In this document: one piece after another, positions 6,699 through 14,933 of the stretch
How positions within the stretch are numbered: the first letter of the stretch is position 1
Layout: each line of letters starts with the position of its first letter
NCBI RefSeq assembly: GCF_003351145.1
Contig: NZ_QQSV01000002.1
Location: 124,001-188,000, forward strand
Length of the DNA: 64,000 nucleotides
Direction: 5' to 3'
Origin: Meiothermus sp. QL-1
GTDB lineage: Bacteria; Deinococcota; Deinococci; Deinococcales; Thermaceae
Program-made: the position numbers and the translations under genes
The notes under the pieces: model-generated
Seen by the model: the letters and a program-made list of their open reading frames with translations, nothing else
What the model was told of the DNA's origin: nothing
The model's database searches: none

Positions 6699-8216
6699 AT
6701 GCTCAAAGAGCCTCAGGTAAGCCTAAAGCGCGTCACCCACTGGATTGGTGGACAGCGGGTGGAGGGCCGCTCGGGCCGGAGCGGGGTCGTTTGGAACCCC
6801 GCCACCGGCGAGAAGCAGGCGGTGGTGGACTTCGCCTCGGTGGAGGAGGTAGACCAGGCCGTGGCGGTGGCGAAGGAGGCCTACAAAAGCTGGCGCCAGA
6901 CCCCCCTTTCCCGCCGGGCGGAGGTCATGTTCAAATTTCGCGAGCTTCTGGACCAGAACCGGCGCAAGCTGGCGGAGATGATTGTGCTCGAGCACGGCAA
7001 GACTCTCTCCGACGCCCTGGGCGAGGTGGCGCGGGGTTTGGAAAACGTGGAGTTCGCCACCGGCATTCCCCACCTCCTCAAAGGCGGCTTTTCCGAGCAG
7101 GCAAGCCGGGGCGTTGACGTCTACCAGATCCGCCAGCCCCTTGGGGTGGTGGCCGGTATCACACCCTTCAACTTTCCGGCCATGGTGCCCCTCTGGATGT
7201 TGGCCAACGCCATTGCCTGCGGCAATACCTTCGTGCTCAAGCCCTCGGAGAAGGATCCTTCCCCAAGCCTCTTCCTGGCCGAGCTGCTGCAGCAGGCAGG
7301 CCTGCCCGATGGGGTCTTCAATGTGGTGCAGGGCGATAGGGTGGCGGTGGACCGCCTGCTGGAGCATCCCGATGTGAAGGCCATCAGCTTTGTGGGCTCC
7401 ACCCCTGTTGCCCGCTACATCTACGAGACCGGCACCAAGCACGGCAAGCGGGTTCAGGCGCTGGGCGGGGCCAAGAACCATATGGTGGTCCTCCCCGACG
7501 CCGATATCGCCATGGCTGCTGATGCAGCGGTGAGCGCCGCCTATGGTTCGGCTGGCGAGCGCTGCATGGCCATATCGGTGGTGGTGGCGGTGGGCGAGGC
7601 CACCGCGGAGGCGCTGGTAGCCGCCATTCGGGAGCGCCTGCCCAGGATCAAGGTAGGGCCGGGCCTGGAGGAGGGGGTGGAGATGGGCCCCCTGGTGACC
7701 CGCGAGCACCGCGACCGGGTGGCCGCCTACATTGAAAACGCCCCCAAGGAGGGGGCCGTGGTGGTGGTGGATGGCCGGGAGGACCCGGTGGCCCGGCGCG
7801 AGGGCTTCTTCCTGGGGGTGAGCCTTCTGGACCATGTGAAGCCCGGCATGAAATGCTACGACGAGGAGATTTTCGGTCCGGTGCTCTCGGTGGTGCGGGT
7901 CAAGACCTACGAGGAGGCGGTCCGCCTCATCAACGAGCATCCCTACGGCAACGGTGCGGCCATCTTCACCCGCGATGGGGGGGCTGCTCGGCAGTTCCAG
8001 TTCGATGTGGAGGCGGGCATGGTGGGCATCAACGTACCGATTCCGGTCCCGGTAGCCTACTACAGCTTCGGCGGCTGGAAGGCCAGCCTGTTTGGTGACC
8101 TGCACATGTACGGCCCCGAAGGGGTGCAGTTCTACACCCGGGCCAAGGTGGTCACCAGCCGCTGGCCCGACCCCGCCACCTCCAAGGTAGACCTGGGCTT
8201 CCCCCAGGTGCGCTAG
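6699..8216 (+). CDS. mmsA: CoA-acylating methylmalonate-semialdehyde dehydrogenase
   Basis: 505 residues of the aldehyde dehydrogenase superfamily, MmsA/IolA branch, which oxidises (methyl)malonate semialdehyde to propionyl- or acetyl-CoA in valine, thymine or inositol breakdown. Visible features: TPFNFPAMVPLWM cofactor region, FVGSTPVARYIYETG, ALGGAKNHMVV, catalytic Cys in GSAGERCMA, and the family-specific IPVPVAYYSFGGWKASLFGD end. AAAGGAGGTTGGT gives a strong ribosome-binding site before ATG 6699. No other valine or inositol genes adjoin; the stop overlaps the ABC permease gene by 4 nt, tail to tail. Confidence 0.93.
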   Translation: MLKEPQVSLKRVTHWIGGQRVEGRSGRSGVVWNPATGEKQAVVDFASVEEVDQAVAVAKEAYKSWRQTPLSRRAEVMFKFRELLDQNRRKLAEMIVLEHGKTLSDALGEVARGLENVEFATGIPHLLKGGFSEQASRGVDVYQIRQPLGVVAGITPFNFPAMVPLWMLANAIACGNTFVLKPSEKDPSPSLFLAELLQQAGLPDGVFNVVQGDRVAVDRLLEHPDVKAISFVGSTPVARYIYETGTKHGKRVQALGGAKNHMVVLPDADIAMAADAAVSAAYGSAGERCMAISVVVAVGEATAEALVAAIRERLPRIKVGPGLEEGVEMGPLVTREHRDRVAAYIENAPKEGAVVVVDGREDPVARREGFFLGVSLLDHVKPGMKCYDEEIFGPVLSVVRVKTYEEAVRLINEHPYGNGAAIFTRDGGAARQFQFDVEAGMVGINVPIPVPVAYYSFGGWKASLFGDLHMYGPEGVQFYTRAKVVTSRWPDPATSKVDLGFPQVR

Positions 8217-9079
8217 TTTCTGCCGGCCACCCGGCTGCGCAGCCACTCCCCGAGCAGGTTCATGCTCAAAGCGGTGAGGGCAATGGCCGCGCCGGGGAAG
8301 ACGGCCATCCAGGGGTAGACTGCCAGGAACTGCCGCCCCAAGGCCAGCATGTTGCCCCAGCTCGGTACCTCGGGGGGCACGCTCAGACCCAGGAAGCCGA
8401 GTCCTGCCTCGTAGAAGATCATGGCCGACATCTCGAAGCTGGCCAGGGTGAGAAGAGGCCCGGCCAGGTTGGGCAGGACGTGGCGCCACAGGATGTGCGC
8501 GTCGCTACCCCCCAGGCTCTGGGCTGCCTCCACATAGGGTAGTGCGCGGATGCGCAGGGTTTCGCCCCGCACCAGCCGGTAGAAGACCGGGGAGCCGGTC
8601 ACGCCAAAGAGCAGGACCACGTTGAACAGGCTCCGCCCTAGCACCGCGGCCAGCACCGTGACCAGCACCAGGTAGGGCACGGAGAGAAGCAGGTTGTTGA
8701 GTGCGGTGAACAGGGCGTCTACCCGGCCGCCGAAGTAGCCGGCCAAAAGACCCAGCAGGGTGCCTAGGCTGGCCGCCAGGAGCACCCCGAAGAAGCCCAC
8801 CGTGAGCGAGACCCGCGTGCCGTAGATGAGCCGGCTTAGCAGATCCTGGCCCAGCGGGTCAGTGCCCAAGGGGTACTCCAGGCTGCCGCCCTCGAGCCAG
8901 AAGGGTGGACGCTTGGCCTGGAGCAGGTCGCCCTCGTTGGGCCCGTGGGGGGCCAGCCAGGGGGCCAGAAGGGCGGTGAGGACCAGCAAAAGCAGTAGGC
9001 CGCCGCCTACCAGCCCCCCTAGGTCGGTGGAACGCAGGCGCTTTCTAGCTGTGCTGGATGCGGGGGTCGAGCCAGGCAT
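8213..9079 (-). CDS. Peptide/nickel ABC transporter permease, DppC type
   Basis: About 288 residues with an N-terminal membrane span (GGGLLLLLVLTALLAPW), a short periplasmic loop with the family's YPLGTDPLGQDLLSRL, then five more spans. The cytoplasmic EAA loop that docks the ATPase is EAAQSLGGSDAHILWRHVLP. It pairs with the DppB-type permease, overlapping its 3' end. The start is uncertain: ATG 9079 is chosen, TTG 9094 is in frame, and neither has a good ribosome-binding site, which suggests coupled translation. No ATPase gene is adjacent, so ATPase subunits must be encoded elsewhere. Confidence 0.9.
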   Translation of the reverse strand: MPGSTPASSTARKRLRSTDLGGLVGGGLLLLLVLTALLAPWLAPHGPNEGDLLQAKRPPFWLEGGSLEYPLGTDPLGQDLLSRLIYGTRVSLTVGFFGVLLAASLGTLLGLLAGYFGGRVDALFTALNNLLLSVPYLVLVTVLAAVLGRSLFNVVLLFGVTGSPVFYRLVRGETLRIRALPYVEAAQSLGGSDAHILWRHVLPNLAGPLLTLASFEMSAMIFYEAGLGFLGLSVPPEVPSWGNMLALGRQFLAVYPWMAVFPGAAIALTALSMNLLGEWLRSRVAGRN

Positions 9080-9962
9080 AGGCGAGATCGGCAAGAAGCT
9101 GCAGCAGAATTACGAAGAAGGCGATGAAGAGGGTAATGGCCTGGACCAGGGGAAAGTCGGCGTCCTGGATGGCGGTGTTGAGTAAGCTGCCCAGCCCCGG
9201 CCAAGCGAAGATGGTTTCGATGTAGATGGAACCCCCCAGCAGGTAGGTAAGCTGCAAGCTGGCCACGCTGACGATGGGGATGGCCAGGTTGGGCAGCAGG
9301 TGGTGCCAGGTAATCCGGGCGGGGCTCAAGCCTTTGGCCCGGGCGGTGCGGAGGTAGTCGGCACGGCGGGCTTCCAAAGCTGCGGTGCGGACCAGCCTGA
9401 GCATCTGTCCGAGGCCGCTAAAGCCCAAGGCCACCGCAGGCAGTACCAGCGAGAGCGGGCTGTCGCGGCCGAAGGAGGGAAACCAGCCCAGCTCCACCGC
9501 GAACCACAGGATGAGCAGCATGGCCAGCCAGAAGCTGGGCACCACCTGGGCGGCAAAGGCCAGGCCCAGGGCCAGCCGGTCGAGCAGGCCGCCGGGGTTC
9601 AGACCGGCCAGCAGCCCGAGCGGCAGAGCTACCAGCAGGATGAAGGCAAAGGCGGCCAGGGCCAGCTCGAGGGTGGCTGGCAGCCGCTCCAGGATGAGCT
9701 CTAGGTTGGGCCGCTGGTTCCTCAGCGAATGGCCCAGGTCCCCTTCCAAAACGCCTCGCAGATACTGGGCAAATTGCAGCCAGAGCGGCTGGTCAAGGCC
9801 CATGGCGGCGCGGAAGGCAGCCCGCTGCTCTGCATCGGCTTCCTTGGGTAGCATCAGGGCCAATGGGTCGCCGGTGAGCCGCACCAAGAAGAAGACCAAC
9901 ACCAGCGCCCCTGCCATTAGCAGGAGCGCTTGCAGGCCTCGAGAGACGAGATAGCGCAGCAC
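9045..9962 (-). CDS. Peptide/nickel ABC transporter permease, DppB type
   Basis: 305 residues. The start motif LRYLVSRGLQALLLM and the LTGDPLALMLP loop are typical of DppB/OppB. Then come five further membrane spans and the EAA loop RTARAKGLSPARITWHHLLP. The GTG start at 9962 shares one base with the stop of the binding-protein gene, so the two are translationally coupled. With the DppC-type partner it forms the inner-membrane channel for oligopeptides or similar solutes. Confidence 0.92.
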   Translation of the reverse strand: MLRYLVSRGLQALLLMAGALVLVFFLVRLTGDPLALMLPKEADAEQRAAFRAAMGLDQPLWLQFAQYLRGVLEGDLGHSLRNQRPNLELILERLPATLELALAAFAFILLVALPLGLLAGLNPGGLLDRLALGLAFAAQVVPSFWLAMLLILWFAVELGWFPSFGRDSPLSLVLPAVALGFSGLGQMLRLVRTAALEARRADYLRTARAKGLSPARITWHHLLPNLAIPIVSVASLQLTYLLGGSIYIETIFAWPGLGSLLNTAIQDADFPLVQAITLFIAFFVILLQLLADLAYAWLDPRIQHS

Positions 9963-11461
9963 TAGCGGACGCTGACACCCTTAAGGAAGTACTCTTCAGC
10001 GCTGCGGGGCTTGTAGCCCTGCACCCGCACGTTCACCGCCTCAAAAATGACCGGTTGGTAGAGGTAGATGAAGGGCGGGTCCTCGTACATGCGCCGCTGG
10101 AGCTGACGGTACAGGGCTGCCCGGGCCGTGCGGTCGGTGGTGGTGGCGATCTGTTCGATCAGGCGGCCTAGCTCCGCGTCCTCCCAGGTGTTGTAGTAAG
10201 CCCCCGGGGTCAGGGCGCCTTGCAGCCGGGGCAGGGCCTCGCCCACCGTGGATGACCAGCTGTCCACGTACATGGCCCCCACCGCGCCGTAGCGTTCCTG
10301 GCTCCAGTAAGCAGAGGAGGTCTTGAACTCCAGTGTGAGGTCGATCCCCACCCGGGCCAGGTCGCGTTGAATGGAAAGGCAAACCTCGTTGATGTGCACG
10401 TAGGCGTCGGCAGGGCAGCCCATGCTGAGGCTGAAGCCCTTCTCGAAGCCGGCGGCGGCCAAAAGCTTTTTGGCCTGCTCGGGGTCGTAAGGGTAGGGCT
10501 TCAGGCTTTCGTCGTAGCCCAGGTTTCCTGGCAGTACAAAACCCGAGACCAGTCGGGCCTGGCCGTTGAAGATGGCCTGCACGATACCCGGGCGGTTGAC
10601 TGCGTAGTTCAGGGCCTGCCGCACCAGGCGGTTCTCCAGCGGCGTGCCCTTGCCCGCGCCGATGTTCTTGAAGCCTACGTAGTAGACCCGGTCGTTGGGG
10701 TAGCTTACGATCCGTACCCGGTTGTTGCCCCGCAGCTGGGCCACCAGGTCGGGGGTGAGCCGATTGGCGATGTCGATCTCACCGGTTCGCACCGCAGCCA
10801 CCCGGGTGGTAGCGTCGGGGATTACCCGGAAGACTACCCGCTGCACCCTGGGCAGGCCCGGCTCCCAGTAGTTGGGGTTGGCCTCCAGCACAATTCGGTC
10901 CGCGCTGCGGCTTACAAAGCGGAAGGGTCCGGTACCTACCGGGCGGGCGGAAAAACCGTCCAGACCGACCTGTTTTATATAGCCTGGGGGCACCAGCGCC
11001 CAGGCGTTGGCCAGCAGGTTCAGGAAGAGGGCGTTGGGCTTCTCCAGAACCAGGGTGACCGTGGTGGGGTTCAGGACCCGCACCTCTTTGACCAGGCTGA
11101 AGTTGCCGGCGTAGTCGTTGGACTTGTCCCGACCGGTTTCCCAAGTGGCCACCACGCTGCGCGCGTCGAAGTCCTCGCCATTGTGGAACTTGACCCCGGT
11201 GCGCAGGGTAAAGGTGTACTCCCGCCCGTCCGCCGAGATGCTCCAGCGGGTGGCCAGCTCGGGCACGATCCGGCCCTGATCATCTACGGCCACCAGGGTG
11301 TTGTAAATCTGTGCGGCTACGTTGCTGGCGGTGCGGTCGGCAGCTCGTGGCATGAATAGGCTCTTGGGGTCGTTGGCTAAAGCAACCGTGAGCTGGCCTG
11401 AGGGGCCCTGGGCCAGCACCCAGCTCAGGAGGGTGAGCAAGAAGACTGTCAGCCGCATCAT
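9962..11461 (-). CDS. Extracellular solute-binding protein, family 5 (peptide/opine type)
   Basis: 499 residues with a cleavable signal peptide (MMRLTVFLLTLLSWVLAQ) and the SBP_bac_5 fold: VALANDPKSLFMPRA near the mature N-terminus, YTFTLRTGVKFHNGEDF, VGTGPFRF, and the RQALNYAVNRPGIVQ helix. It captures a peptide or similar ligand for the DppBC-type permeases downstream. The ligand cannot be inferred from sequence. The gene starts 56 bp after a small LuxR-type regulator gene. Confidence 0.92.
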   Translation of the reverse strand: MMRLTVFLLTLLSWVLAQGPSGQLTVALANDPKSLFMPRAADRTASNVAAQIYNTLVAVDDQGRIVPELATRWSISADGREYTFTLRTGVKFHNGEDFDARSVVATWETGRDKSNDYAGNFSLVKEVRVLNPTTVTLVLEKPNALFLNLLANAWALVPPGYIKQVGLDGFSARPVGTGPFRFVSRSADRIVLEANPNYWEPGLPRVQRVVFRVIPDATTRVAAVRTGEIDIANRLTPDLVAQLRGNNRVRIVSYPNDRVYYVGFKNIGAGKGTPLENRLVRQALNYAVNRPGIVQAIFNGQARLVSGFVLPGNLGYDESLKPYPYDPEQAKKLLAAAGFEKGFSLSMGCPADAYVHINEVCLSIQRDLARVGIDLTLEFKTSSAYWSQERYGAVGAMYVDSWSSTVGEALPRLQGALTPGAYYNTWEDAELGRLIEQIATTTDRTARAALYRQLQRRMYEDPPFIYLYQPVIFEAVNVRVQGYKPRSAEEYFLKGVSVR

Positions 11462-11517
11462 AAGTCCCTCTTCGGGCCGTTGTGTGGCCCTAGCACAGGG
11501 AATTTACCCGCGGCTGT

Positions 11518-11736
11518 TCAGCTCCTGGTCAGGCGCAAGTACCCCTTAGCGAAGCGCTGGAGCTCTGCCGGGCTGCTCAGGCCCAGCTTGCGCATCACCC
11601 GGCTGCGGTGGGCGCTTACCGTGTGGGGGGAGATGGCCAGGGCCATGGCGATCTGCCGGTTGGTGTGGCCCAGAGCGACGCCTTCGAGCACCCGCCGCTC
11701 GGTAGGGGTTATGAGGTTTCGCTTGCGCTGGGGCAT
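11518..11736 (-). CDS. Single-domain LuxR/GerE-type HTH protein
   Basis: 72 residues consisting of just a GerE DNA-binding domain: LITPTERRVLEGVALGHTNR, IAMALAISPHTVSAHRSRVM and RKLGLSSPAEL give the four helices. There is no receiver or ligand domain. AAAGGAGCGGGT precedes ATG 11736. It follows the oxidase-like cluster by 15 bp and precedes the peptide transporter, so it may regulate either. Whether it acts alone or with a partner is unknown. Confidence 0.85.
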   Translation of the reverse strand: MPQRKRNLITPTERRVLEGVALGHTNRQIAMALAISPHTVSAHRSRVMRKLGLSSPAELQRFAKGYLRLTRS

Positions 11737-11751
11737 ACCCGCTCCTTTGGG

Positions 11752-12954
11752 CTACCTGAGGAAAATCACGGTGTAAACCCCGAGCAGCAGGAAGAAGCCA
11801 AACCAGGCCCCTAGCATGCCCACCGCCACGCTGCCCAAGCGTTCCAGCGCCGGGGAGACCTCCACACCCTCTTTTTTACTTCCTGAGGCGTAGAGTACCC
11901 CCACCAGGAAGGCCAGCACCGTGACCCCCACCAAAGTGGTCAGAACGAAGATCGTTACCCCGCCCCAGTCGAGTTGCCAGGGATATTCAGCCACCCGGTA
12001 GCCGAAGCGCTCGAGCGAGGCCGCCCGCACCAGCTCGCGCATGATGCCCACGTTGAGCAGGGCCACCAGCCAGACCCCAAGGGCCTGTGGGGCTTGCAGG
12101 GCTGGATTCCTGAGGCTGCGGTAGAAGAGGAAGAGCCCCAGCGCCAGCAAGGTAAACCATATCTCCATGGGACCATGCAGATCGAAGTACCGTCCCTGAG
12201 TTGCGGCCCAGCCCATTCCCGCGAGCCAGAAGAGGGGTACCACCCAGAGGGCAATCCGCCGGCCTAAGCTGGCTACCCAGTCCAGGAAGCTGCGGTCGAA
12301 GTCCTCCCGTTTGCGGAAGTACCAGGCCAGGAGCATCAGCACCGTGGCGAGGGAGAGCAGGGCCTGGATGGGGAGCAGAAGGGTTAGCCGGGGCAGGTTG
12401 TACGCGTGGAAATGCATGCCACGGGTGTCCACCGCCCCTCCTGGGGCATACCATTGCAGCCATTTTTCCGGGTAGATGGAGACGCTGGCCAGCACGTGCA
12501 TGATCCAGCCCGCGAAGAAGAGGAGAGCCAGGGAAAACGCCGCTGCCCACAAAAGCCGTCCTTCCGGGCTGCCCTTCAGGTAGAAAAGGTAGGCCAGGCT
12601 GTACCCCCCCATCACCACGAAGATGAACGCTACCGACCAGAAGCCGGTAAGGGTATTGGCTGTGTACCACGCAGGGTCGTAGATGACCTGAATGAATAGC
12701 AGGGGGGCAATCCCGGTTACGATCCCAAGCCCCACCGCGTTGGGGGTAACGCGGGCTGCGAGGCGGGCCAGGGTGGGCCAGTTGCCTTTTTTCCACCAGA
12801 AGCCGAAAAGGCTCAGCCCCGAGGTACCCAGCGCCAGGGTTACGAAGAAGATGTGGAGCACGAAGGTTGCCACCAGCAACACCTGCGCGGCAACGGGTGC
12901 GATAGGGGATCCGATTGGATCCCGCATCATCCTGAGCATCTCACCGAGTTCCAC
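11752..12954 (-). CDS. Multi-span membrane protein, CydA-superfamily-like oxidase subunit
   Basis: 400 residues with about nine to ten membrane spans. The first span holds a His (H34, in FVLHIFFVTLALG) placed like the heme-ligand His in helix I of cytochrome bd subunit I, and further His residues occur in spans (WIMHVLASVS, MHFHAYNLPR). There is no heme-c motif and no GRQPW quinol loop. It starts 3 bp after the heme-c-bearing CydA-like gene and is co-expressed with it, so I read it as the second membrane subunit of the same complex. Family assignment is tentative. Confidence 0.65.
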   Translation of the reverse strand: MELGEMLRMMRDPIGSPIAPVAAQVLLVATFVLHIFFVTLALGTSGLSLFGFWWKKGNWPTLARLAARVTPNAVGLGIVTGIAPLLFIQVIYDPAWYTANTLTGFWSVAFIFVVMGGYSLAYLFYLKGSPEGRLLWAAAFSLALLFFAGWIMHVLASVSIYPEKWLQWYAPGGAVDTRGMHFHAYNLPRLTLLLPIQALLSLATVLMLLAWYFRKREDFDRSFLDWVASLGRRIALWVVPLFWLAGMGWAATQGRYFDLHGPMEIWFTLLALGLFLFYRSLRNPALQAPQALGVWLVALLNVGIMRELVRAASLERFGYRVAEYPWQLDWGGVTIFVLTTLVGVTVLAFLVGVLYASGSKKEGVEVSPALERLGSVAVGMLGAWFGFFLLLGVYTVIFLR

Positions 12955-12957
12955 CGC

Positions 12958-14358
12958 TCACCTCCGGGCCTGTTCCATACCCCTGCGCTCGCTGACCAGC
13001 CAGGCCAGATAAGCGGCCATGGCCTGGCGTTCCGCTTCGGTGCCCACGAAGGGATGCATGTAGGGAAAGCCCCCGATGGCCCCCAGGTAGGCCGCGATGC
13101 TTGCTTGGGTGGTTTGGTTGCGCGCTTCGAGCAGGCGAGCCAGAGAGCGAAGCTCGAGCCGTTTTTCTCCGATTTGGAGGGAAGTCTGGGGACTGACGGA
13201 GTGGCAGGCCGAGCACTGTTGGAGGGTGAGAAGGCGGCCTACCTCCAGCTGATGTTCACGGGCAACAGGCTGTGTTCCAACAAGCGAGCTGGCTTCGGGC
13301 AGTTGGAGGAAGGGCAGGTTCTTCATCATGCCCCTTTCGTGGAGAGGCTGCTCTTCCGCCCGGATGCCTTTTGCAGGTACGTCGGTCATCACAAGCTGGT
13401 TGGAGGACATATAGCCATGGATTATGTCTGGCTTGCGCATGACCTCGCGGGTACGCTCTGCTCCGAATATGGCGGCGAAGAGCACGCCCATCGCGCCTAG
13501 AGCTATGAGCGGGTGCTGGAGCTTGGGAGCGCTCAGGGCAAAGATGAGTCCCAGTGCGGTGAGTATCAACCCCCCCTGTATGACCGCAAAGGTGGGGCTA
13601 GGGATGGCCGGAGTGAATAGGATCGCCCTAGCGTGTTCAGGCAAGGCGGGGTAGTACCAGGTGGTGAAGACAATGAGGGCCAGGACCAAGCCCAGGAGGC
13701 CGAAGGCTGCGGCGTAGCGGATAATACGCTCCCGCTCAGGGAAGTTTTTGGGCATCAGGCTGGCGATCAAAAGTGCCCAGGCTCCGGTGATGGTGAACAT
13801 CAGGAAGAAGCGCATAAAGAGCTGGGGCCAGAAGGTAGGGTTGTAGAAGCCCTCCAGGCTGAGCCCGCTTTGTAGCCAATTCCCAGGGGTTAGCTTGAAG
13901 GAGAGAATCCCAACGATAATGGCGAGGGTGCCGGTGCCGCCGAGGGCCAGGAGCCAGGCGATCTTGAGGTGGGTTCTGGGGCTGACCCGGCCAAAGGTGT
14001 AGTAGTAAGCGATAATGCCTACTACGTCGATTAGGAACATGTACCACTCAGCCCCCCAGTACAGCACGAAGTTGTGGATCAGGGCCGAGATGCCTCGTGG
14101 GTTGGCTGCGGTGGTGCTTTGCCAGATACCCACCCCAGCCATGGCGCCAAACACATAGGCGAAGACCAGAAGGCCCAGTGCGCTCCTCTTGAGGTAGGCG
14201 TAGAGCTCAGGGCGGTTTTCGTAAACAGCCTTGCGCTCGAGGAAGAGATTGAACCAGCCAGCCGCTACCGTGATGTGCGAGGCCAGCACGTGGAAGGCCG
14301 AGATGATGGCGATGAACATGGCGGAGTGTACCCACACCCCTTCCCAGATGGGAAACAC
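12958..14358 (-). CDS. Cytochrome bd-like oxidase subunit I with C-terminal heme-c domain
   Basis: 466 residues. Residues 1-310 are a CydA-like membrane domain: helix I contains H11, H23 and H28 (FHVLASHITVAAGWF), and WGAEWYMFLIDVVG lies in helix III. Residues about 360-466 form a cytochrome c domain with CSACH at 382-386. The quinol-loop GRQPW motif of classical CydA is absent, so electrons more likely come from cytochrome c. This matches the idea of the heme-c-bearing OR-C branch of the bd superfamily. A strong AAAGGAGGTTCAAC precedes ATG 14358. No cydB or cydX adjoins. Confidence 0.75.
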   Translation of the reverse strand: MFPIWEGVWVHSAMFIAIISAFHVLASHITVAAGWFNLFLERKAVYENRPELYAYLKRSALGLLVFAYVFGAMAGVGIWQSTTAANPRGISALIHNFVLYWGAEWYMFLIDVVGIIAYYYTFGRVSPRTHLKIAWLLALGGTGTLAIIVGILSFKLTPGNWLQSGLSLEGFYNPTFWPQLFMRFFLMFTITGAWALLIASLMPKNFPERERIIRYAAAFGLLGLVLALIVFTTWYYPALPEHARAILFTPAIPSPTFAVIQGGLILTALGLIFALSAPKLQHPLIALGAMGVLFAAIFGAERTREVMRKPDIIHGYMSSNQLVMTDVPAKGIRAEEQPLHERGMMKNLPFLQLPEASSLVGTQPVAREHQLEVGRLLTLQQCSACHSVSPQTSLQIGEKRLELRSLARLLEARNQTTQASIAAYLGAIGGFPYMHPFVGTEAERQAMAAYLAWLVSERRGMEQARR

Positions 14359-14390
14359 GTTGAACCTCCTTTCATTGGACCTAGGGCCGA

Positions 14391-14418
14391 GGCTCGGAGG
14401 CCTCTGGGCCTCCGAGCC
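14391..14418. other. Perfect 12-bp hairpin between operon genes
   Basis: GGCTCGGAGGCC-TCTG-GGCCTCCGAGCC between the small membrane-protein gene and the oxidase gene. No U-run follows on either strand, so it may be an mRNA stability or processing hairpin that sets different subunit levels. Confidence 0.5.
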
Positions 14419-14442
14419 GATCTGAGCTTTGGCAATCGAGGC

Positions 14443-14799
14443 CTAGGCCGGGGGGGCTCGGGCCGCTACTCTTTGGGCAAAGGCTGGTTTTACCGGGGCT
14501 TGGGCCACCACTAGGCGCTTGACAAACCGGAGGTTCGCGAAGCGGCCTTGGGCGGGGGCCAACCCCTCTGCGGGCAGCAGGTGTACGAAGCAGAGCGGCC
14601 CGTGCTCTGCCGGTCCGCTTTTTTCGTCTTGGGGGTTGGGGGTGCAGGCGTTCGCCCGGTTGAAGCGCTCCAAGGCCTCTGTCCCTACCAACCCCGGAGG
14701 GGTGTACATCAGCACCCCCCGCAGCCCCAGCTCGAGCGAGACCACCAGCAGGGAAAGGACGAGCAAGGGAGCCAGGCGTTGGGCGGAGGGTGTGCTCAT
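14443..14799 (-). CDS. Small single-span membrane protein of the oxidase cluster
   Basis: 118 residues: a short cytoplasmic N-terminus, one hydrophobic span (LAPLLVLSLLVVSLELGLRG) and an exported tail with two Cys (CTPNPQDE and LCFVH). The longer frame to 14988 crosses the promoter region and is rejected; ATG 14799 fits the span. I do not recognise a family. It is the first gene of the leftward oxidase cluster, so an assembly or accessory-subunit role is plausible. The two Cys might form a disulfide or bind metal. Confidence 0.65.
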   Translation of the reverse strand: MSTPSAQRLAPLLVLSLLVVSLELGLRGVLMYTPPGLVGTEALERFNRANACTPNPQDEKSGPAEHGPLCFVHLLPAEGLAPAQGRFANLRFVKRLVVAQAPVKPAFAQRVAARAPPA

Positions 14800-14844
14800 T
14801 GGGTTCACACGTTTCTCAGCAGAAATCGTAGGCGGCAAGGCCAC

Positions 14845-14856
14845 GGACAATTGTCC
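14845..14856. promoter_or_regulatory. 12-bp palindrome in the divergent oxidase/AztD-like promoter region
   Basis: GGACAATTGTCC, a perfect palindrome 46 bp before the small membrane-protein start. It is a candidate operator; the regulator is unknown. Confidence 0.35.
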
Positions 14857-14894
14857 CGCTAAGACAGGCACATACTTTGCTTGCAGCGTAAAAG

Positions 14895-14912
14895 ATATTG
14901 ATTTATCAATAT
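14895..14912. promoter_or_regulatory. 18-bp palindromic operator candidate
   Basis: ATATTGAT-TT-ATCAATAT, a perfect 8-2-8 inverted repeat in an AT-rich island 22 bp before the AztD-like start. A TTGCAG (14881-14886) stands 17 bp before a TATCAA inside it, so repressor binding would cover the -10. The geometry suits a metalloregulator or FNR-like protein. Confidence 0.5.
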
Positions 14913-14933
14913 TGACTAGGAGGGAATATCGAG

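Noticed and set aside
6723-8489. 588-aa minus-strand open frame antisense to mmsA
   Set aside because: Composition rich in His, Gly and Pro with no motif; a shadow of the GC-rich mmsA and dppC genes, which show clear homology on their own strands.
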